Assembly (NCBI RefSeq): GCF_001298735.1
Contig: NZ_CYSP01000013.1
Span: 62,001 to 126,000 of the forward strand
Source: Propionispora sp. 2/2-37
GTDB taxonomy: Bacteria; Bacillota; Negativicutes; Propionisporales; Propionisporaceae
Length of the DNA stretch: 64,000 nucleotides
Direction of reading: 5' to 3'
In this document: positions 9,083 to 17,253 of the stretch, piece by piece
Position numbering within the stretch: position 1 is the first letter of the stretch
Layout: each line of letters opens with the position of its first letter
The notes under the pieces: generated by a model
What the model was told of the DNA's origin: nothing
Databases searched by the model: none
The model's input: only the letters and a program-made list of their open reading frames with translations
Program-made: the position numbers and the translations under genes

Positions 9083-10030
9083 TCAGCCTTCGGTATGCAA
9101 CAAAGACGCCAGTTCGCTATCAATGACTAAGGTATTAATATAATTCCCCCTCAAGGCACCTAGAACCGCTTCCTTTTTTTGAATACCATAAGCAATTCCC
9201 ACTACATTGGGAATTTGCCTTAATGTATTCAGGCTGACTCCTACCACCTTTTTGTTAAAATCGGAATCAATTTCATTCCCGTCTCTATCATAATACATAC
9301 AGCCTATGTCGCCTACGGCTCCCACTTTTTTTAAATATAATAGTTCCGTTTCTTTTAGATACCCCAGCTTGCGCAACGTGCCGGAGGGAGTCATATCGCC
9401 AATACCGACAACGGCTAAATCCACGTTTGAACCTTTGTCCAAGATCGTTGAAATAACGCTCATTTTTGATAATTGTTGTTTTAACTCAAAACTGCGGGTG
9501 ATCGCCGGAGCATACAATTGCAAATATTCGCAGGAAAAATGCTGGGCCATTTCAAAAACTACTGCATTGGAGTGGATTTCGAGGCCGGAGGAGCCGATTC
9601 CACCGCAAAGCGGCACGATACACAAGTGATTGTGTTCCTGGAAAGGCAGTTCTTTCGTGAAGCGCCATAACGCTTTTCCCCAGGTCAGACCGATCAAATG
9701 AACCGTTTTTAGGTTGTTTAAGAGATAATAAACGGCGGCTTTGGATATTTCATATTCCACCATGTCAAAATCTTTGCCTAAGGTTGGAACAATAATCACT
9801 TCATTCAGTTTATATTGTTTTTCAAGCAAGCGTTCCAAATTTACAGTGAACGAAGTTTCATCCTTGAAGAAATAATCAATTAAATTATAATCCCGGGCTT
9901 TATTTATTTTTCTGGAAATGATGGTGTTTGAGACATGAAAAGCTTTGGCAATTTGCGATTGAGTCAAACCTTCGATAAAATGCATATTTAATACTTTAAT
10001 AAGCTCCGCCTTTTCTTCAGCCTCTAGCAA
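9083..10030 (-). CDS. SorC-family transcriptional regulator (1)
   Basis: A 315-residue regulator: N-terminal helix-turn-helix (about residues 18-50, FIEGLTQSQIAKAFHVSN) and a SorC/DeoR-type sugar-phosphate-binding domain (LIGLTWGKALW, VPLCGGIGSSG, DLAVVGIGDMTPSGTL, GDIGCMYYDRDG, VVGIAYG). Proteins of this type bind phosphorylated sugars and control catabolic operons. It is read divergently from the glucitol-type PTS operon, with 244 bases of shared control DNA containing a promoter and three palindromes. That makes it the likely local regulator. Its C-terminal end meets the terminator at 8930-8970. A second, related SorC gene closes the other side of the operon. Confidence 0.92.
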   Translation of the reverse strand: MLEAEEKAELIKVLNMHFIEGLTQSQIAKAFHVSNTIISRKINKARDYNLIDYFFKDETSFTVNLERLLEKQYKLNEVIIVPTLGKDFDMVEYEISKAAVYYLLNNLKTVHLIGLTWGKALWRFTKELPFQEHNHLCIVPLCGGIGSSGLEIHSNAVVFEMAQHFSCEYLQLYAPAITRSFELKQQLSKMSVISTILDKGSNVDLAVVGIGDMTPSGTLRKLGYLKETELLYLKKVGAVGDIGCMYYDRDGNEIDSDFNKKVVGVSLNTLRQIPNVVGIAYGIQKKEAVLGALRGNYINTLVIDSELASLLHTEG

Positions 10031-10128
10031 TGTTCTTACTCCTTTGTTCCAAATTTAGCTTTTAAAACTATCATAACATAGATTACAGCCTAATTTGATT
10101 TTTCTAAAAATTTTTTCATTTCAGCTTA

Positions 10129-10157
10129 TTGACATTGAAATTATAACATGCTATTCT
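10129..10157 (+). promoter_or_regulatory. Promoter of the glucitol-type PTS operon
   Basis: TTGACA (10129-10134), 17-base spacer, TATTCT (10152-10157). Confidence 0.7.
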
Positions 10158-10165
10158 TGTGGTGT

Positions 10166-10190
10166 AAATTGTTCGATATAAGAACAATTT
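10166..10190 (+). promoter_or_regulatory. Inverted-repeat operator next to the PTS promoter
   Basis: AAATTGTTC and GAACAATTT form perfect 9-base arms around a 7-base centre, starting 9 bases after the -10 box and so overlapping the transcription start. This position fits an operator for the divergent SorC regulator; the assignment is inferred. Confidence 0.65.
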
Positions 10191-10192
10191 AA

Positions 10193-10210
10193 ACAATCCG
10201 GCCGGATTGT
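10193..10210 (+). promoter_or_regulatory. Perfect 18-base palindrome (second)
   Basis: ACAATCCGGCCGGATTGT, two bases after the first inverted repeat. It is a candidate operator for a second regulator or dimer, or a hairpin in the leader. Confidence 0.5.
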
Positions 10211-10223
10211 ATGCTTACTCTGG

Positions 10224-10241
10224 TTGATCGGTACCGATCAA
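10224..10241 (+). promoter_or_regulatory. Perfect 18-base palindrome (third)
   Basis: TTGATCGGTACCGATCAA, 13 bases further on and 33 bases before the first PTS start codon. Unrelated in sequence to the other two palindromes. Confidence 0.5.
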
Positions 10242-10274
10242 GATGCTAAAAAACTATTGTGAGGAGGAAAAAGA

Positions 10275-10811
10275 ATGGATTTTTTAGTCATGTTGTCTGC
10301 CGGGTTTATTGGAATGTTTCAAGCGGGTGCCAATACCTTTGTCGGGTTGGCAACAGGTATTGTTCCCTTGTTGATTTCCCTGATTTTAACGGTAAATGCC
10401 CTCATCAAACTAATCAATGAGGAACGGGTTTTCCGGTTTATGCAAAAGTGCACAAGATTTTTTGTCCTGCGCTATACCTTGATCCCTTTCCTTGCCGTAT
10501 TTTTTCTCACAAACCCAATGTGTTATACATTTGGGAGATTTTTAAAGGAAGAGCATAAAGCATCGTATTATGATTCAACAGTTTCCATGGTCCATCCAAT
10601 TCTAGGGTTATTTCCCCATGCAAACTCGGCTGAATTATTTGTTTATCTGGGGGTTGCCCAAGGGTTTGCCCAGGTGGGGAATCAGAGTGAACTGGCTATA
10701 CGATATCTTTTGGCCGGGTTTATCATCATTTTGATTCGTGGCTTTGTTACGGAAAAAATAAACTATTTCCTCTCCAAAAGAAATGACGCCAAACAAACGG
10801 TATCCGCTTAA
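10275..10811 (+). CDS. srlA: PTS glucitol/sorbitol-type transporter, IIC component
   Basis: A 178-residue membrane subunit of a glucitol-family phosphotransferase system, forming part of the sugar-alcohol channel. It matches SrlA/GutA in length and in landmarks such as LVMLSAGFIGMFQAGANTF near the start, LTNPMCYTFGRFLKEE in the middle and HPILGLFPHANSAELFVYLG later, with about four hydrophobic segments. GAGGAGG precedes the ATG. The IIB/C subunit follows 30 bases downstream. No IIA (SrlB) gene is found nearby. The true substrate may differ from sorbitol because the enzymes downstream are not sorbitol-6-phosphate dehydrogenase. Confidence 0.93.
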   Translation: MDFLVMLSAGFIGMFQAGANTFVGLATGIVPLLISLILTVNALIKLINEERVFRFMQKCTRFFVLRYTLIPFLAVFFLTNPMCYTFGRFLKEEHKASYYDSTVSMVHPILGLFPHANSAELFVYLGVAQGFAQVGNQSELAIRYLLAGFIIILIRGFVTEKINYFLSKRNDAKQTVSA

Positions 10812-10841
10812 CACCTAAACTGATAAAGGGAGGCAATGATC

Positions 10842-11861
10842 ATGAGTGCATATCAAAGCGTGAAAGTATACCAGGGAAAAGGTGGCTGGGGAGGGCCTTT
10901 CATCCTTACTCCCGACGATCAGAAGAAATATGTTATTTGTGTTACCGGCGGCGGGATTCATCCGGTTGCTCAAAAGATTGCAGAATTAACAGGAACGACA
11001 GCCGTAGACGCTTTTAAGAATCCTGTTGAAAAGGAAGAAACCTTATGCGCTGTTATTGATTGCGGCGGAACGGCAAGATGCGGTACGTATCCCCGGTTAC
11101 GGATTCCGACGATCAATGTAAAACTTCAGGCACCGTCCGGTCCCTTGGCTAAATTTATGACAGAAGATATTTTTATTTCCGGAACAACGGTGGATGATAT
11201 TGAATTATTAGATGCCGGCACAAGCGCCGAATTAGCCGAAAAAAAGACGGTGTCCCACGAGACAGACAATAGAAAAGAAGCCGCTTCTTCGGCCATAGCC
11301 AGCCAAACTTATTCTGCCGAGGTAAAAAAGCCAGGGATAATCGGCTTTATCGATAAGATAGGAAGAGCTGCCGGTTCTTTTATTAACATTATGTATCAAG
11401 CCGGCAGAGAGACGATTGATACCGTTATGACCAATATCCTGCCATTTATGGCTTTCGTTGCTACTTTAATCGGCATCATTAACTACACGGGTTTAGGCAA
11501 TATCATTGCCACAGGGTTATCGCCCCTGGCAGGCAGTTTGATCGGATTGGTTATTCTCGGTGTGATTACCAGTTTGCCGTTTTTATCTCCGCTGCTTGCG
11601 CCTGGTGCAGTCATTGCTGCAGTCATAGGCATCCTGATTGGTTCTGAAATAGCAAGAGGGACCATTCCTGCCCACTATGCCCTGCCTGCGCTATTCGCAA
11701 TCAACTCTCAGGTTGGGTGCGATTTCGCACCGGTGGGAATGACTTTGGGCGAGGCTAAACCCAAAACAATCTCTAACGGTGTTCCGGCGATTTTGTTTTC
11801 CCGGGTTATAACCGGCCCGATTGCCGTAATAGTTGCCTATCTGTGTTCCTTTGGACTATAG
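10842..11861 (+). CDS. srlE: PTS glucitol/sorbitol-type transporter, IIBC component
   Basis: A 339-residue protein: N-terminal cytoplasmic IIB domain (about 1-120, QGKGGWGGPF and the phosphorylated cysteine motif VIDCGGTARCGTYPRLRIPT), a charged linker, then a membrane domain (about 175-340) with GRETIDTVMTNILPFMAFVA, SPLLAPGAVIAAVIG and PALFAINSQVGCDFAPVG. The layout is that of SrlE. I place the start at the second ATG (10842), with GGGAGG nine bases upstream; the ATG at 10836 is too close to it. The IIA partner that should donate phosphate to the cysteine is missing from the operon and must come from elsewhere. Confidence 0.93.
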   Translation: MSAYQSVKVYQGKGGWGGPFILTPDDQKKYVICVTGGGIHPVAQKIAELTGTTAVDAFKNPVEKEETLCAVIDCGGTARCGTYPRLRIPTINVKLQAPSGPLAKFMTEDIFISGTTVDDIELLDAGTSAELAEKKTVSHETDNRKEAASSAIASQTYSAEVKKPGIIGFIDKIGRAAGSFINIMYQAGRETIDTVMTNILPFMAFVATLIGIINYTGLGNIIATGLSPLAGSLIGLVILGVITSLPFLSPLLAPGAVIAAVIGILIGSEIARGTIPAHYALPALFAINSQVGCDFAPVGMTLGEAKPKTISNGVPAILFSRVITGPIAVIVAYLCSFGL

Positions 11862-11941
11862 GAATATTCTTACTGCCTGATCAACATAGCGGATTGACAG
11901 TGACAAACAAGCTGACAACTGGAAAAAGAGTATAGCAAACA

Positions 11942-11984
11942 GCCTCATATGGTAGGAAAGCTTTTTCCTGTAACCATATGAGGC
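11942..11984 (+). repeat. Extended intercistronic hairpin A
   Basis: GCCTCATATGGT (11942-11953) pairs with ACCATATGAGGC (11973-11984), and the inner AGGAAA pairs with TTTCCT around GCTT. There is no T-run. Possibly an mRNA processing or stabilising structure. Confidence 0.7.
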
Positions 11985-12009
11985 GAGGGGGTGAAGACAC
12001 GCCCTCGCC
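11982..12009 (+). repeat. Intercistronic hairpin B, overlapping hairpin A
   Basis: GGCGAGGG (11982-11989) pairs with CCCTCGCC (12002-12009), followed by a pyrimidine-rich tract. It shares its first three bases with the last three of hairpin A. Confidence 0.6.
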
Positions 12010-12187
12010 AAAAGAATTTTCTTCTTCTTTTCTTTCCAGCGGTAGTACGATAATTTATTGTTTACAAGATTAAGTCAGACACTTAAGCCAGTTACTTGCC
12101 GATTGGAGAACCAGTCTATGATTCTATTAGTTAGTTATGACGGCACCGGCTGCATGAGGCAGCGATACATTTATGTCTTATCCCTAA

Positions 12188-12219
12188 CACGAAAACCGGA
12201 CCCATGAGCGGTTTCCGTG
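12188..12219 (+). repeat. Intercistronic hairpin C
   Basis: CACGAAAACCG pairs with CGGTTTCCGTG with one mismatch around a ten-base loop, about 50 bases before the dehydrogenase start. Confidence 0.5.
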
Positions 12220-12267
12220 CCGGGAACATGTCACCGGTAGTCAAATTTATATGAGGGGGAGAATTCG

Positions 12268-13326
12268 ATGATACCTAACAGGATTACATTTGGATGTTTA
12301 ACGAAGAAAGGAGTTGCCGAAGTCCGGGAAAGAGAATTGCCGGAACTGAAAGCCGACGAGTTGCTGGTTAAACAAGAGGCCTGCAATATTTGTACGACGG
12401 ATTATCAACAGTGGCAGGGCCTTAGAGAGCATCAGGGTTATCCGATGGCAGGAGGCCATGAGTGTTCCGGAGTTGTCATTGCCAAAGGCCCGGAGGTAGG
12501 AAATGCCTTTGAAATTGGCGATCGCGTCAGTATTCTGTACGATTACTGCGGTATCTGTGATAACTGCAAAGCCGGAGAAATAACCAATTGCCAGAACATC
12601 GAAATGTTCGGCAAAAATTATTCCGATGAGTATTACGGCTTGTTTGGCTTTGCTAATTATTTTATCCGTAAAGCCAAGAGCTTTGTAAAAATGAGCCCTG
12701 ATCTGCCACCCGAAGAGGCGGCTTTTGTTGAGCCGTTAGGCTCTGTTTTGCACAATATGAAAAAACTTCGTATTCGTCCGGGAAAAGACACTGTGGTTGT
12801 TATCGGCGCCGGTACCATGGGCCTGTTAAATGCAGAGGTCGCCAGAGCCATGGGAGGACGTGTCATTGTCTCCGAGATGATGGATAAAAAAATAGGCATT
12901 TCCAAGAGCATGGGCTTTGAAGTCATCGATGCGAAAACGGAAAATCCCGTGCAAAGAGTCATGGAGTTTACCAACGGACAGGGAGCCGACATTGTAATTT
13001 TGGCTGTAGGTGCGACAGCGGCGAATAGCCAGGCGCTTGAAATGATTAAAAAACGGGATGGGAAAATTTCTTTGTTCGCGGCGGGCTATCCTGCTCCGCA
13101 AATGACAATCGATCCGAATACGATTCATTATAAAAAAATTGAGTTGATAGGAACATTCGGTTCGGATCTTGACGATTATAACAATGCTGCCCGTATGTTA
13201 AATGAAAAGCGGGTCGATGTTTCTAAACTTGTGGAAGAGAAAATTCCCCTGGCTAGAATACAAGAAGCATTTGAAAAGGCCAACCCCGGTAATTACAGGG
13301 TTTCTGTTACGCTGAACGCAGATTGA
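12268..13326 (+). CDS. Zinc-dependent medium-chain alcohol/polyol dehydrogenase
   Basis: A 352-residue NAD(P)-dependent dehydrogenase of the sorbitol/threonine dehydrogenase group. Catalytic zinc ligands are Cys42 (ICTTD) and His64-Glu65 (GGHECSG); the structural zinc loop is CGICDNCKAGEITNC (about residues 94-108). The Rossmann motif is VVVIGAGTMG. It probably oxidises a hydroxyl of the sugar-alcohol (phosphate) brought in by the PTS encoded upstream. GAGGGGGAG lies before the ATG and the next gene starts 24 bases after its stop, so it forms the front of a three-enzyme block. The exact substrate is not visible from sequence. Confidence 0.92.
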   Translation: MIPNRITFGCLTKKGVAEVRERELPELKADELLVKQEACNICTTDYQQWQGLREHQGYPMAGGHECSGVVIAKGPEVGNAFEIGDRVSILYDYCGICDNCKAGEITNCQNIEMFGKNYSDEYYGLFGFANYFIRKAKSFVKMSPDLPPEEAAFVEPLGSVLHNMKKLRIRPGKDTVVVIGAGTMGLLNAEVARAMGGRVIVSEMMDKKIGISKSMGFEVIDAKTENPVQRVMEFTNGQGADIVILAVGATAANSQALEMIKKRDGKISLFAAGYPAPQMTIDPNTIHYKKIELIGTFGSDLDDYNNAARMLNEKRVDVSKLVEEKIPLARIQEAFEKANPGNYRVSVTLNAD

Positions 13327-13350
13327 CTGTCAAATGGAGAGGAGAAAAAC

Positions 13351-14355
13351 ATGATGCTGAAATGCTTGGCAATTGCCGATTTATTTATTGACAAAAATAT
13401 GATGGAAAAAGGCCTTCAAGAGCTAAAACAAAAAAATATTGACATTACGATTAGACAGTGGCAGCATAAAGATTTAGAAGCATTGCAAAGAGATAACATC
13501 CGGCTGGAGAAGCAGGGCAGCGAAGCCGTTTTGTTGCCGGAAGAGCTATTAGCCGGCGTTGAGGAATATGATTTTATTATTACCCAATTTGCTCCGGTCG
13601 GCAAACAAGTCATCGATAAAGCAAAGAAATTAAAGTTTATTGGAGTACTGCGGGCGGGTATTGAGAATGTGAACAGTGCCTATGCCCGGGAAAAAGGAAT
13701 AACCGTTTTTAATACTCCGGGCAGAAGCAATACCAGTGTTTCCGAGTTTACTGTAGGACTTATCCTCAGCGAGATCAGGAATATTGCCCGTGCAAACAAA
13801 AAGCTGAAAGAAGGAAAATGGCAAAAACAGTATCCGAATGGAGTGCTTGCTCCGGAACTTAAGGAATCCATAGTGGGCTTAATCGGCTATGGGGCTATTG
13901 GACAACGGGTAGCGAACTTAATCCGGCCATTTGGCGGAAAAATTATTTTCTTTGACGACTATTATACAGGTGAGTCACCGGATACCAAGGTTTCACTGGA
14001 TGAATTAGTAAGACAGGCTGATATTATTTCCATGCATTACCGCTTAACGCCGGAAACTAAAAATATGCTCAATAAAGAACATTTCAGCAAAATGAAAAAG
14101 AATGCGGTGGTTATTAATAGTGCCCGGTCCGGCTTAATCAATGAGCAGGATTTAATTGAAGCTCTGCAGCAGAAACTCATTGCCGGGGCGGCTGTCGATG
14201 TGTTTGACAAAGAACCATTGCCTGAAGGCCATCCTTACCTGACTTTGGAAAACGTTACCATAACTCCCCATATTGCCGGTTCAACCGTTGGCAATTTTGG
14301 AAATTCCCCCAGTATACTGGCGAAACGTATGATCAACGAGTATCTTGCAAAATAA
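13351..14355 (+). CDS. D-2-hydroxyacid dehydrogenase, NAD-dependent
   Basis: A 334-residue member of the D-isomer-specific 2-hydroxyacid dehydrogenase family. It shows the catalytic triad in context: Arg in INSARSGLINE, Glu in DVFDKEPLPEGHP, His in ITPHIAGST, and the nucleotide-binding VGLIGYGAIGQRV followed by an acidic FFDDYY, which favours NAD. It would interconvert a 2-keto acid and a D-2-hydroxy acid. It lies between the zinc dehydrogenase and the DRL-like oxidoreductase and is preceded by GGAGAGG. In this setting it may act on a sugar-acid derivative of the PTS substrate; that is inference. Confidence 0.92.
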   Translation: MMLKCLAIADLFIDKNMMEKGLQELKQKNIDITIRQWQHKDLEALQRDNIRLEKQGSEAVLLPEELLAGVEEYDFIITQFAPVGKQVIDKAKKLKFIGVLRAGIENVNSAYAREKGITVFNTPGRSNTSVSEFTVGLILSEIRNIARANKKLKEGKWQKQYPNGVLAPELKESIVGLIGYGAIGQRVANLIRPFGGKIIFFDDYYTGESPDTKVSLDELVRQADIISMHYRLTPETKNMLNKEHFSKMKKNAVVINSARSGLINEQDLIEALQQKLIAGAAVDVFDKEPLPEGHPYLTLENVTITPHIAGSTVGNFGNSPSILAKRMINEYLAK

Positions 14356-14365
14356 ATAAAAAGCT

Positions 14366-14406
14366 TGTAATCGTTAGCGGCTCTTACGGTGCTGCTAACG
14401 ATTACA
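14366..14406 (+). repeat. Intercistronic hairpin D
   Basis: TGTAATCGTTAGC (14366-14378) pairs perfectly with GCTAACGATTACA (14394-14406). There is no T-run, so like hairpin A it may mark transcript processing or partial termination inside the operon. Confidence 0.7.
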
Positions 14407-14482
14407 TTCTAATAAGGGCTGCTTCCGTGCAAAGCAGACAACAATTGGTAGTGTAAAAAATAAAACCGAAGGGGATCAAAGT

Positions 14483-15778
14483 ATGTTAAACATGAATCAA
14501 AAACTAATAAAACGCCAGCAGGATGGTAAGATCATTCGGACAGGCATTGTCGGAGCAGGTCAAATGGGACGCGGTATGGTAACCCAAATGGTAATAATGC
14601 AGGGAATCATGCCGGCCATTGTATCCGATATCAACGTGCAAAATGTGGTTAACGCCTTCCATTATGCCGGAATTACCGACGACCGGATTGCCGTTGTGGA
14701 TAGCCTTGCCGAGGCCAATACACAAATGGAGGCAGGGAAATATGTGGCTACTACGCAGGCAGACTTTATTTCGCAAGCAAATTTGGTAGAGTGTGCCATT
14801 GATGCGACCGGTGTACCGGATGTAGGTGCTAAAATTGCAACAGATGCCATCAGAAACGGCAAACATGTTGTCATGCTGAATGTGGAAACAGACGTAGTGA
14901 TTGGACCGTACCTGAAAAAACTGGCGGATCAACACGGCGTTATCTACACCGGGTCCGCCGGTGACGAACCGGGTGCCGTCATGGAGCTTTATTGTTTTGC
15001 TAAAGCCATGGGTATGGACGTAAAGGTGATGGGAAAAGGCAAAAACAATAAATTGGATTATGATTGCAACCCCGATACCGTTCTCGAAGAAGCCACCCGC
15101 CGGAAAATGAGCCCCAAGATGCTTTGCGCATTTAAAGACGGCACGAAGACCATGGTGGAAATGACGGCTATGTCCAACGCAACCGGACTGATTCCCGATG
15201 TAATCGGCGGGCATGGTATTGCAGCGGGACTTAAGGAACTGCCGGATTTATATAGACTGAAAAAAGATGGCGGTATTTTACATCAACATGGTGTTGTCGA
15301 ATATGTAAATGGTATTGCCCCCGGAGTATTTGTGGCCGTTTCCACCGAGAATGAAGAGATTGCTTACCAGATGCGTTATCATAGCATGGGGAATGGTCCT
15401 CTGTGGATATTATACCGCCCGTACCATCTATGCAATCTGGAAACACCGCTGACTGTTGCCAAGGCAGTAATTGACGGCGAATCTACGATCGTGCCGATGG
15501 ACGGTCTTGTCAGCGAATGCATCACGGTGGCCAAAACCGACTTACAGGCAGATCAAACAATTGATGGCATTGGCGGTTTCACAACCTATGGTTCCATCGC
15601 GACGGCGGCGGAAGCGAAGGCAAATGGCTATGTACCTTATGGCTTGGTAACCAAGAAAACCCGTATGTTAAAACCTGCTAAAAAAGGTCAGCTCCTGACC
15701 AGGGATATGGTGGACCTGGACCAGGATACTCTGATTTACAAACTCCGTAAGGAGCAGGATGCCATGTATAATAAGTAA
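14483..15778 (+). CDS. DRL-like (DXR-like) oxidoreductase with C-terminal SAF domain
   Basis: A 431-residue homoserine-dehydrogenase-like protein. The N-terminus is a Rossmann domain (RTGIVGAGQMGRGMV, about residues 19-33), followed by AIDATGVPDVG and MLNVETDVVIGPYL, a catalytic-type middle (GSAGDEPGAVMELY, GKGKNNKLDYDCNP), and a C-terminal SAF-like region (about 350-425, LTVAKAVIDGESTIVPMD to KKGQLLTRDMVDL). This resembles the family founded by Brucella DRL, which replaces DXR in isoprenoid synthesis by a reductoisomerase reaction. Many relatives sit in sugar-alcohol operons and have unknown substrates. Here, in a PTS operon, a catabolic reductoisomerase or oxidoreductase on a (branched) sugar phosphate is more likely than isoprenoid synthesis. 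Confidence 0.8.
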   Translation: MLNMNQKLIKRQQDGKIIRTGIVGAGQMGRGMVTQMVIMQGIMPAIVSDINVQNVVNAFHYAGITDDRIAVVDSLAEANTQMEAGKYVATTQADFISQANLVECAIDATGVPDVGAKIATDAIRNGKHVVMLNVETDVVIGPYLKKLADQHGVIYTGSAGDEPGAVMELYCFAKAMGMDVKVMGKGKNNKLDYDCNPDTVLEEATRRKMSPKMLCAFKDGTKTMVEMTAMSNATGLIPDVIGGHGIAAGLKELPDLYRLKKDGGILHQHGVVEYVNGIAPGVFVAVSTENEEIAYQMRYHSMGNGPLWILYRPYHLCNLETPLTVAKAVIDGESTIVPMDGLVSECITVAKTDLQADQTIDGIGGFTTYGSIATAAEAKANGYVPYGLVTKKTRMLKPAKKGQLLTRDMVDLDQDTLIYKLRKEQDAMYNK

Positions 15779-15800
15779 ATGATGTGTAAGAAAGCCACAA

Positions 15801-15837
15801 CGGGCTGCCGAACTTCCAGGTGAAGTTTGACAGCCCG
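15801..15837. terminator. Bidirectional terminator-like hairpin
   Basis: CGGGCTG and AACTTC pair with GAAGTT and CAGCCCG around a five-base loop, between the convergent DRL and second SorC genes. Confidence 0.75.
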
Positions 15838-15855
15838 CTTGATTTATGAAAGTAC

Positions 15856-16800
15856 CTAAGGCATGTCCAAAAGGGAAAGCGCGGTATCTTCATTGGTGAT
15901 AAAACTATTCAGGTACTTATGCTTTAATGAAATATAGGCACTTGCCACTTTTTCTTTTTCATAAGCAATACCAACCACTTCAGGGATGGCACGCAATTCT
16001 TTTAAGCCAATTCCAATGGTCCGTAAATTAAAGGAACAGGAGATTTCATTCCCCATTTTGTCAAAAAAGCAGGAAGTAATATCGCCCGCAACATTCGCTT
16101 TTTCCAAGGCAAGTACGTCCTCTTCCGACAAGTAGCCTACCTTGCTAATGGTTGCCGACTTACTGGCAACTCCGATTCCAACTACAGCAAGATCAACCTG
16201 TCTGGCTTCCGATAAGGTTTGCGCTATCTCGGGAATTTGCAGCAGTTGTTCCTTCATCTCCAAAGTCGTGGCAATGAAAGGGGAATAGAGATAGGAATAG
16301 CTGCACATTAGCTTTTTGGACAATTGCGTTACCAGATCATTCGAGTGGATTTTTTTAGTTGATGCACTAATTCCGCCAATCAAAGGGACGATATGCAAGT
16401 TGACAAAAGGACGGTAGGGAAACTCAGAAACCAAATCAAACATAGTATTTCCCCAGCCGATTCCCAGCGAGGAAATGTGCGGCAGCCGCCTGGTAAGGTA
16501 TTGCACGGCGGCCTTCATAATATTTGCTTTTAAAGAACTAAGGTTTGTATTATTGGGAATAACCTTGATATACGTTAACTCAAATTTCTTTTTTAGTTTA
16601 TTTTCCAAACTCAGTGTTGTTTCCGTTTCACTTTCTATATAAAAGTCAATAATTCCGGTTTCTCTTGCTTTCTGCAGCTGTTTCGAGACAACCGGGCGGG
16701 AAACGCCCAGTTTGGCGGCAATTTGTTCGTGGGTCCATCCGTCTATATAATACCAGGAGGCAATCTTAGTCAACTGTCTCTTTTCGTTCCAGGTTAGCAT
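15856..16800 (-). CDS. SorC-family transcriptional regulator (2)
   Basis: A 314-residue paralogue of the regulator at 9083-10030, with the same plan: helix-turn-helix (about 18-50, YIDGWTHEQIAAKLGVSRPVV) and a sugar-phosphate-binding domain (LGIGWGNTMFDL, VPLIGGISAST, DLAVVGIGVASKSATI, GDITSCFFDKMGNE, VVGIAYEKEK). It faces the PTS operon from its far end, and the two regulators enclose that operon. Two regulators for one operon would fit the several different palindromes in the PTS promoter. It could instead act on the deiminase operon that starts 450 bases upstream. Confidence 0.92.
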   Translation of the reverse strand: MLTWNEKRQLTKIASWYYIDGWTHEQIAAKLGVSRPVVSKQLQKARETGIIDFYIESETETTLSLENKLKKKFELTYIKVIPNNTNLSSLKANIMKAAVQYLTRRLPHISSLGIGWGNTMFDLVSEFPYRPFVNLHIVPLIGGISASTKKIHSNDLVTQLSKKLMCSYSYLYSPFIATTLEMKEQLLQIPEIAQTLSEARQVDLAVVGIGVASKSATISKVGYLSEEDVLALEKANVAGDITSCFFDKMGNEISCSFNLRTIGIGLKELRAIPEVVGIAYEKEKVASAYISLKHKYLNSFITNEDTALSLLDMP

Positions 16801-17253
16801 GATATCCTCTCCCTAACAACACTGTTAACGTTATATTTCCTATCGTATAAGTTCGCCAAAATAAATACCTTTTATTTATTTAGTACAAGAAGCTGATTAA
16901 CCATCTCAGTACATAGCTGCTAATCATATATTCGGCAAATTAGGAATATTCTCCTTCGTTGGGCATCACCGGGTTTGTTTCAGTAATCTCCGGCTTAAAC
17001 CGTTGGCGCAGGTTCTGGACAAATGATACATGTGAAGAAGACCGGAAGGGTAAGGCTAAGAATTTGTGCACGGCGCTGTAAAAAGCGATAAAATCTTAGG
17101 CGGACCGGCCATTGTTAATTAAACTTATCATGTATATAATAACGTCATCAACAAAAATGCTATAACAAACTGTATGGCAATGGCGCCTAAGCTTATGGAT
17201 ATTTCTGCAAAGCGGCGCAAGCTGTACAGTTTTTCTTTTGAAGGGAGATTGCT
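16801..17253. other. Divergent control region between SorC 2 and the deiminase gene
   Basis: About 450 bases without a gene. The only clear element is the promoter at 17112-17140; no long inverted repeat like those at 10166-10241 was found here. Confidence 0.5.
17112..17140 (+). promoter_or_regulatory. Promoter of the deiminase gene
   Basis: TTGTTA (17112-17117), 17-base spacer, TATAAT (17135-17140), giving a leader of about 107 bases. Confidence 0.7.

Larger units (their letters stand above)
11862..12267 (+). other. Long intercistronic leader with hairpins, no gene
   Basis: This 406-base gap would be large enough for a IIA gene, but no frame shows one. It holds three hairpins (listed separately) and ends with GAGGGGGAG seven bases before the dehydrogenase ATG. 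A separate promoter is not evident. Confidence 0.6.

Noticed and set aside
11862..12267. Possible glucitol IIA (srlB) gene in the long gap
   Set aside because: No frame of adequate length or IIA-like sequence exists; the gap is filled by hairpins.
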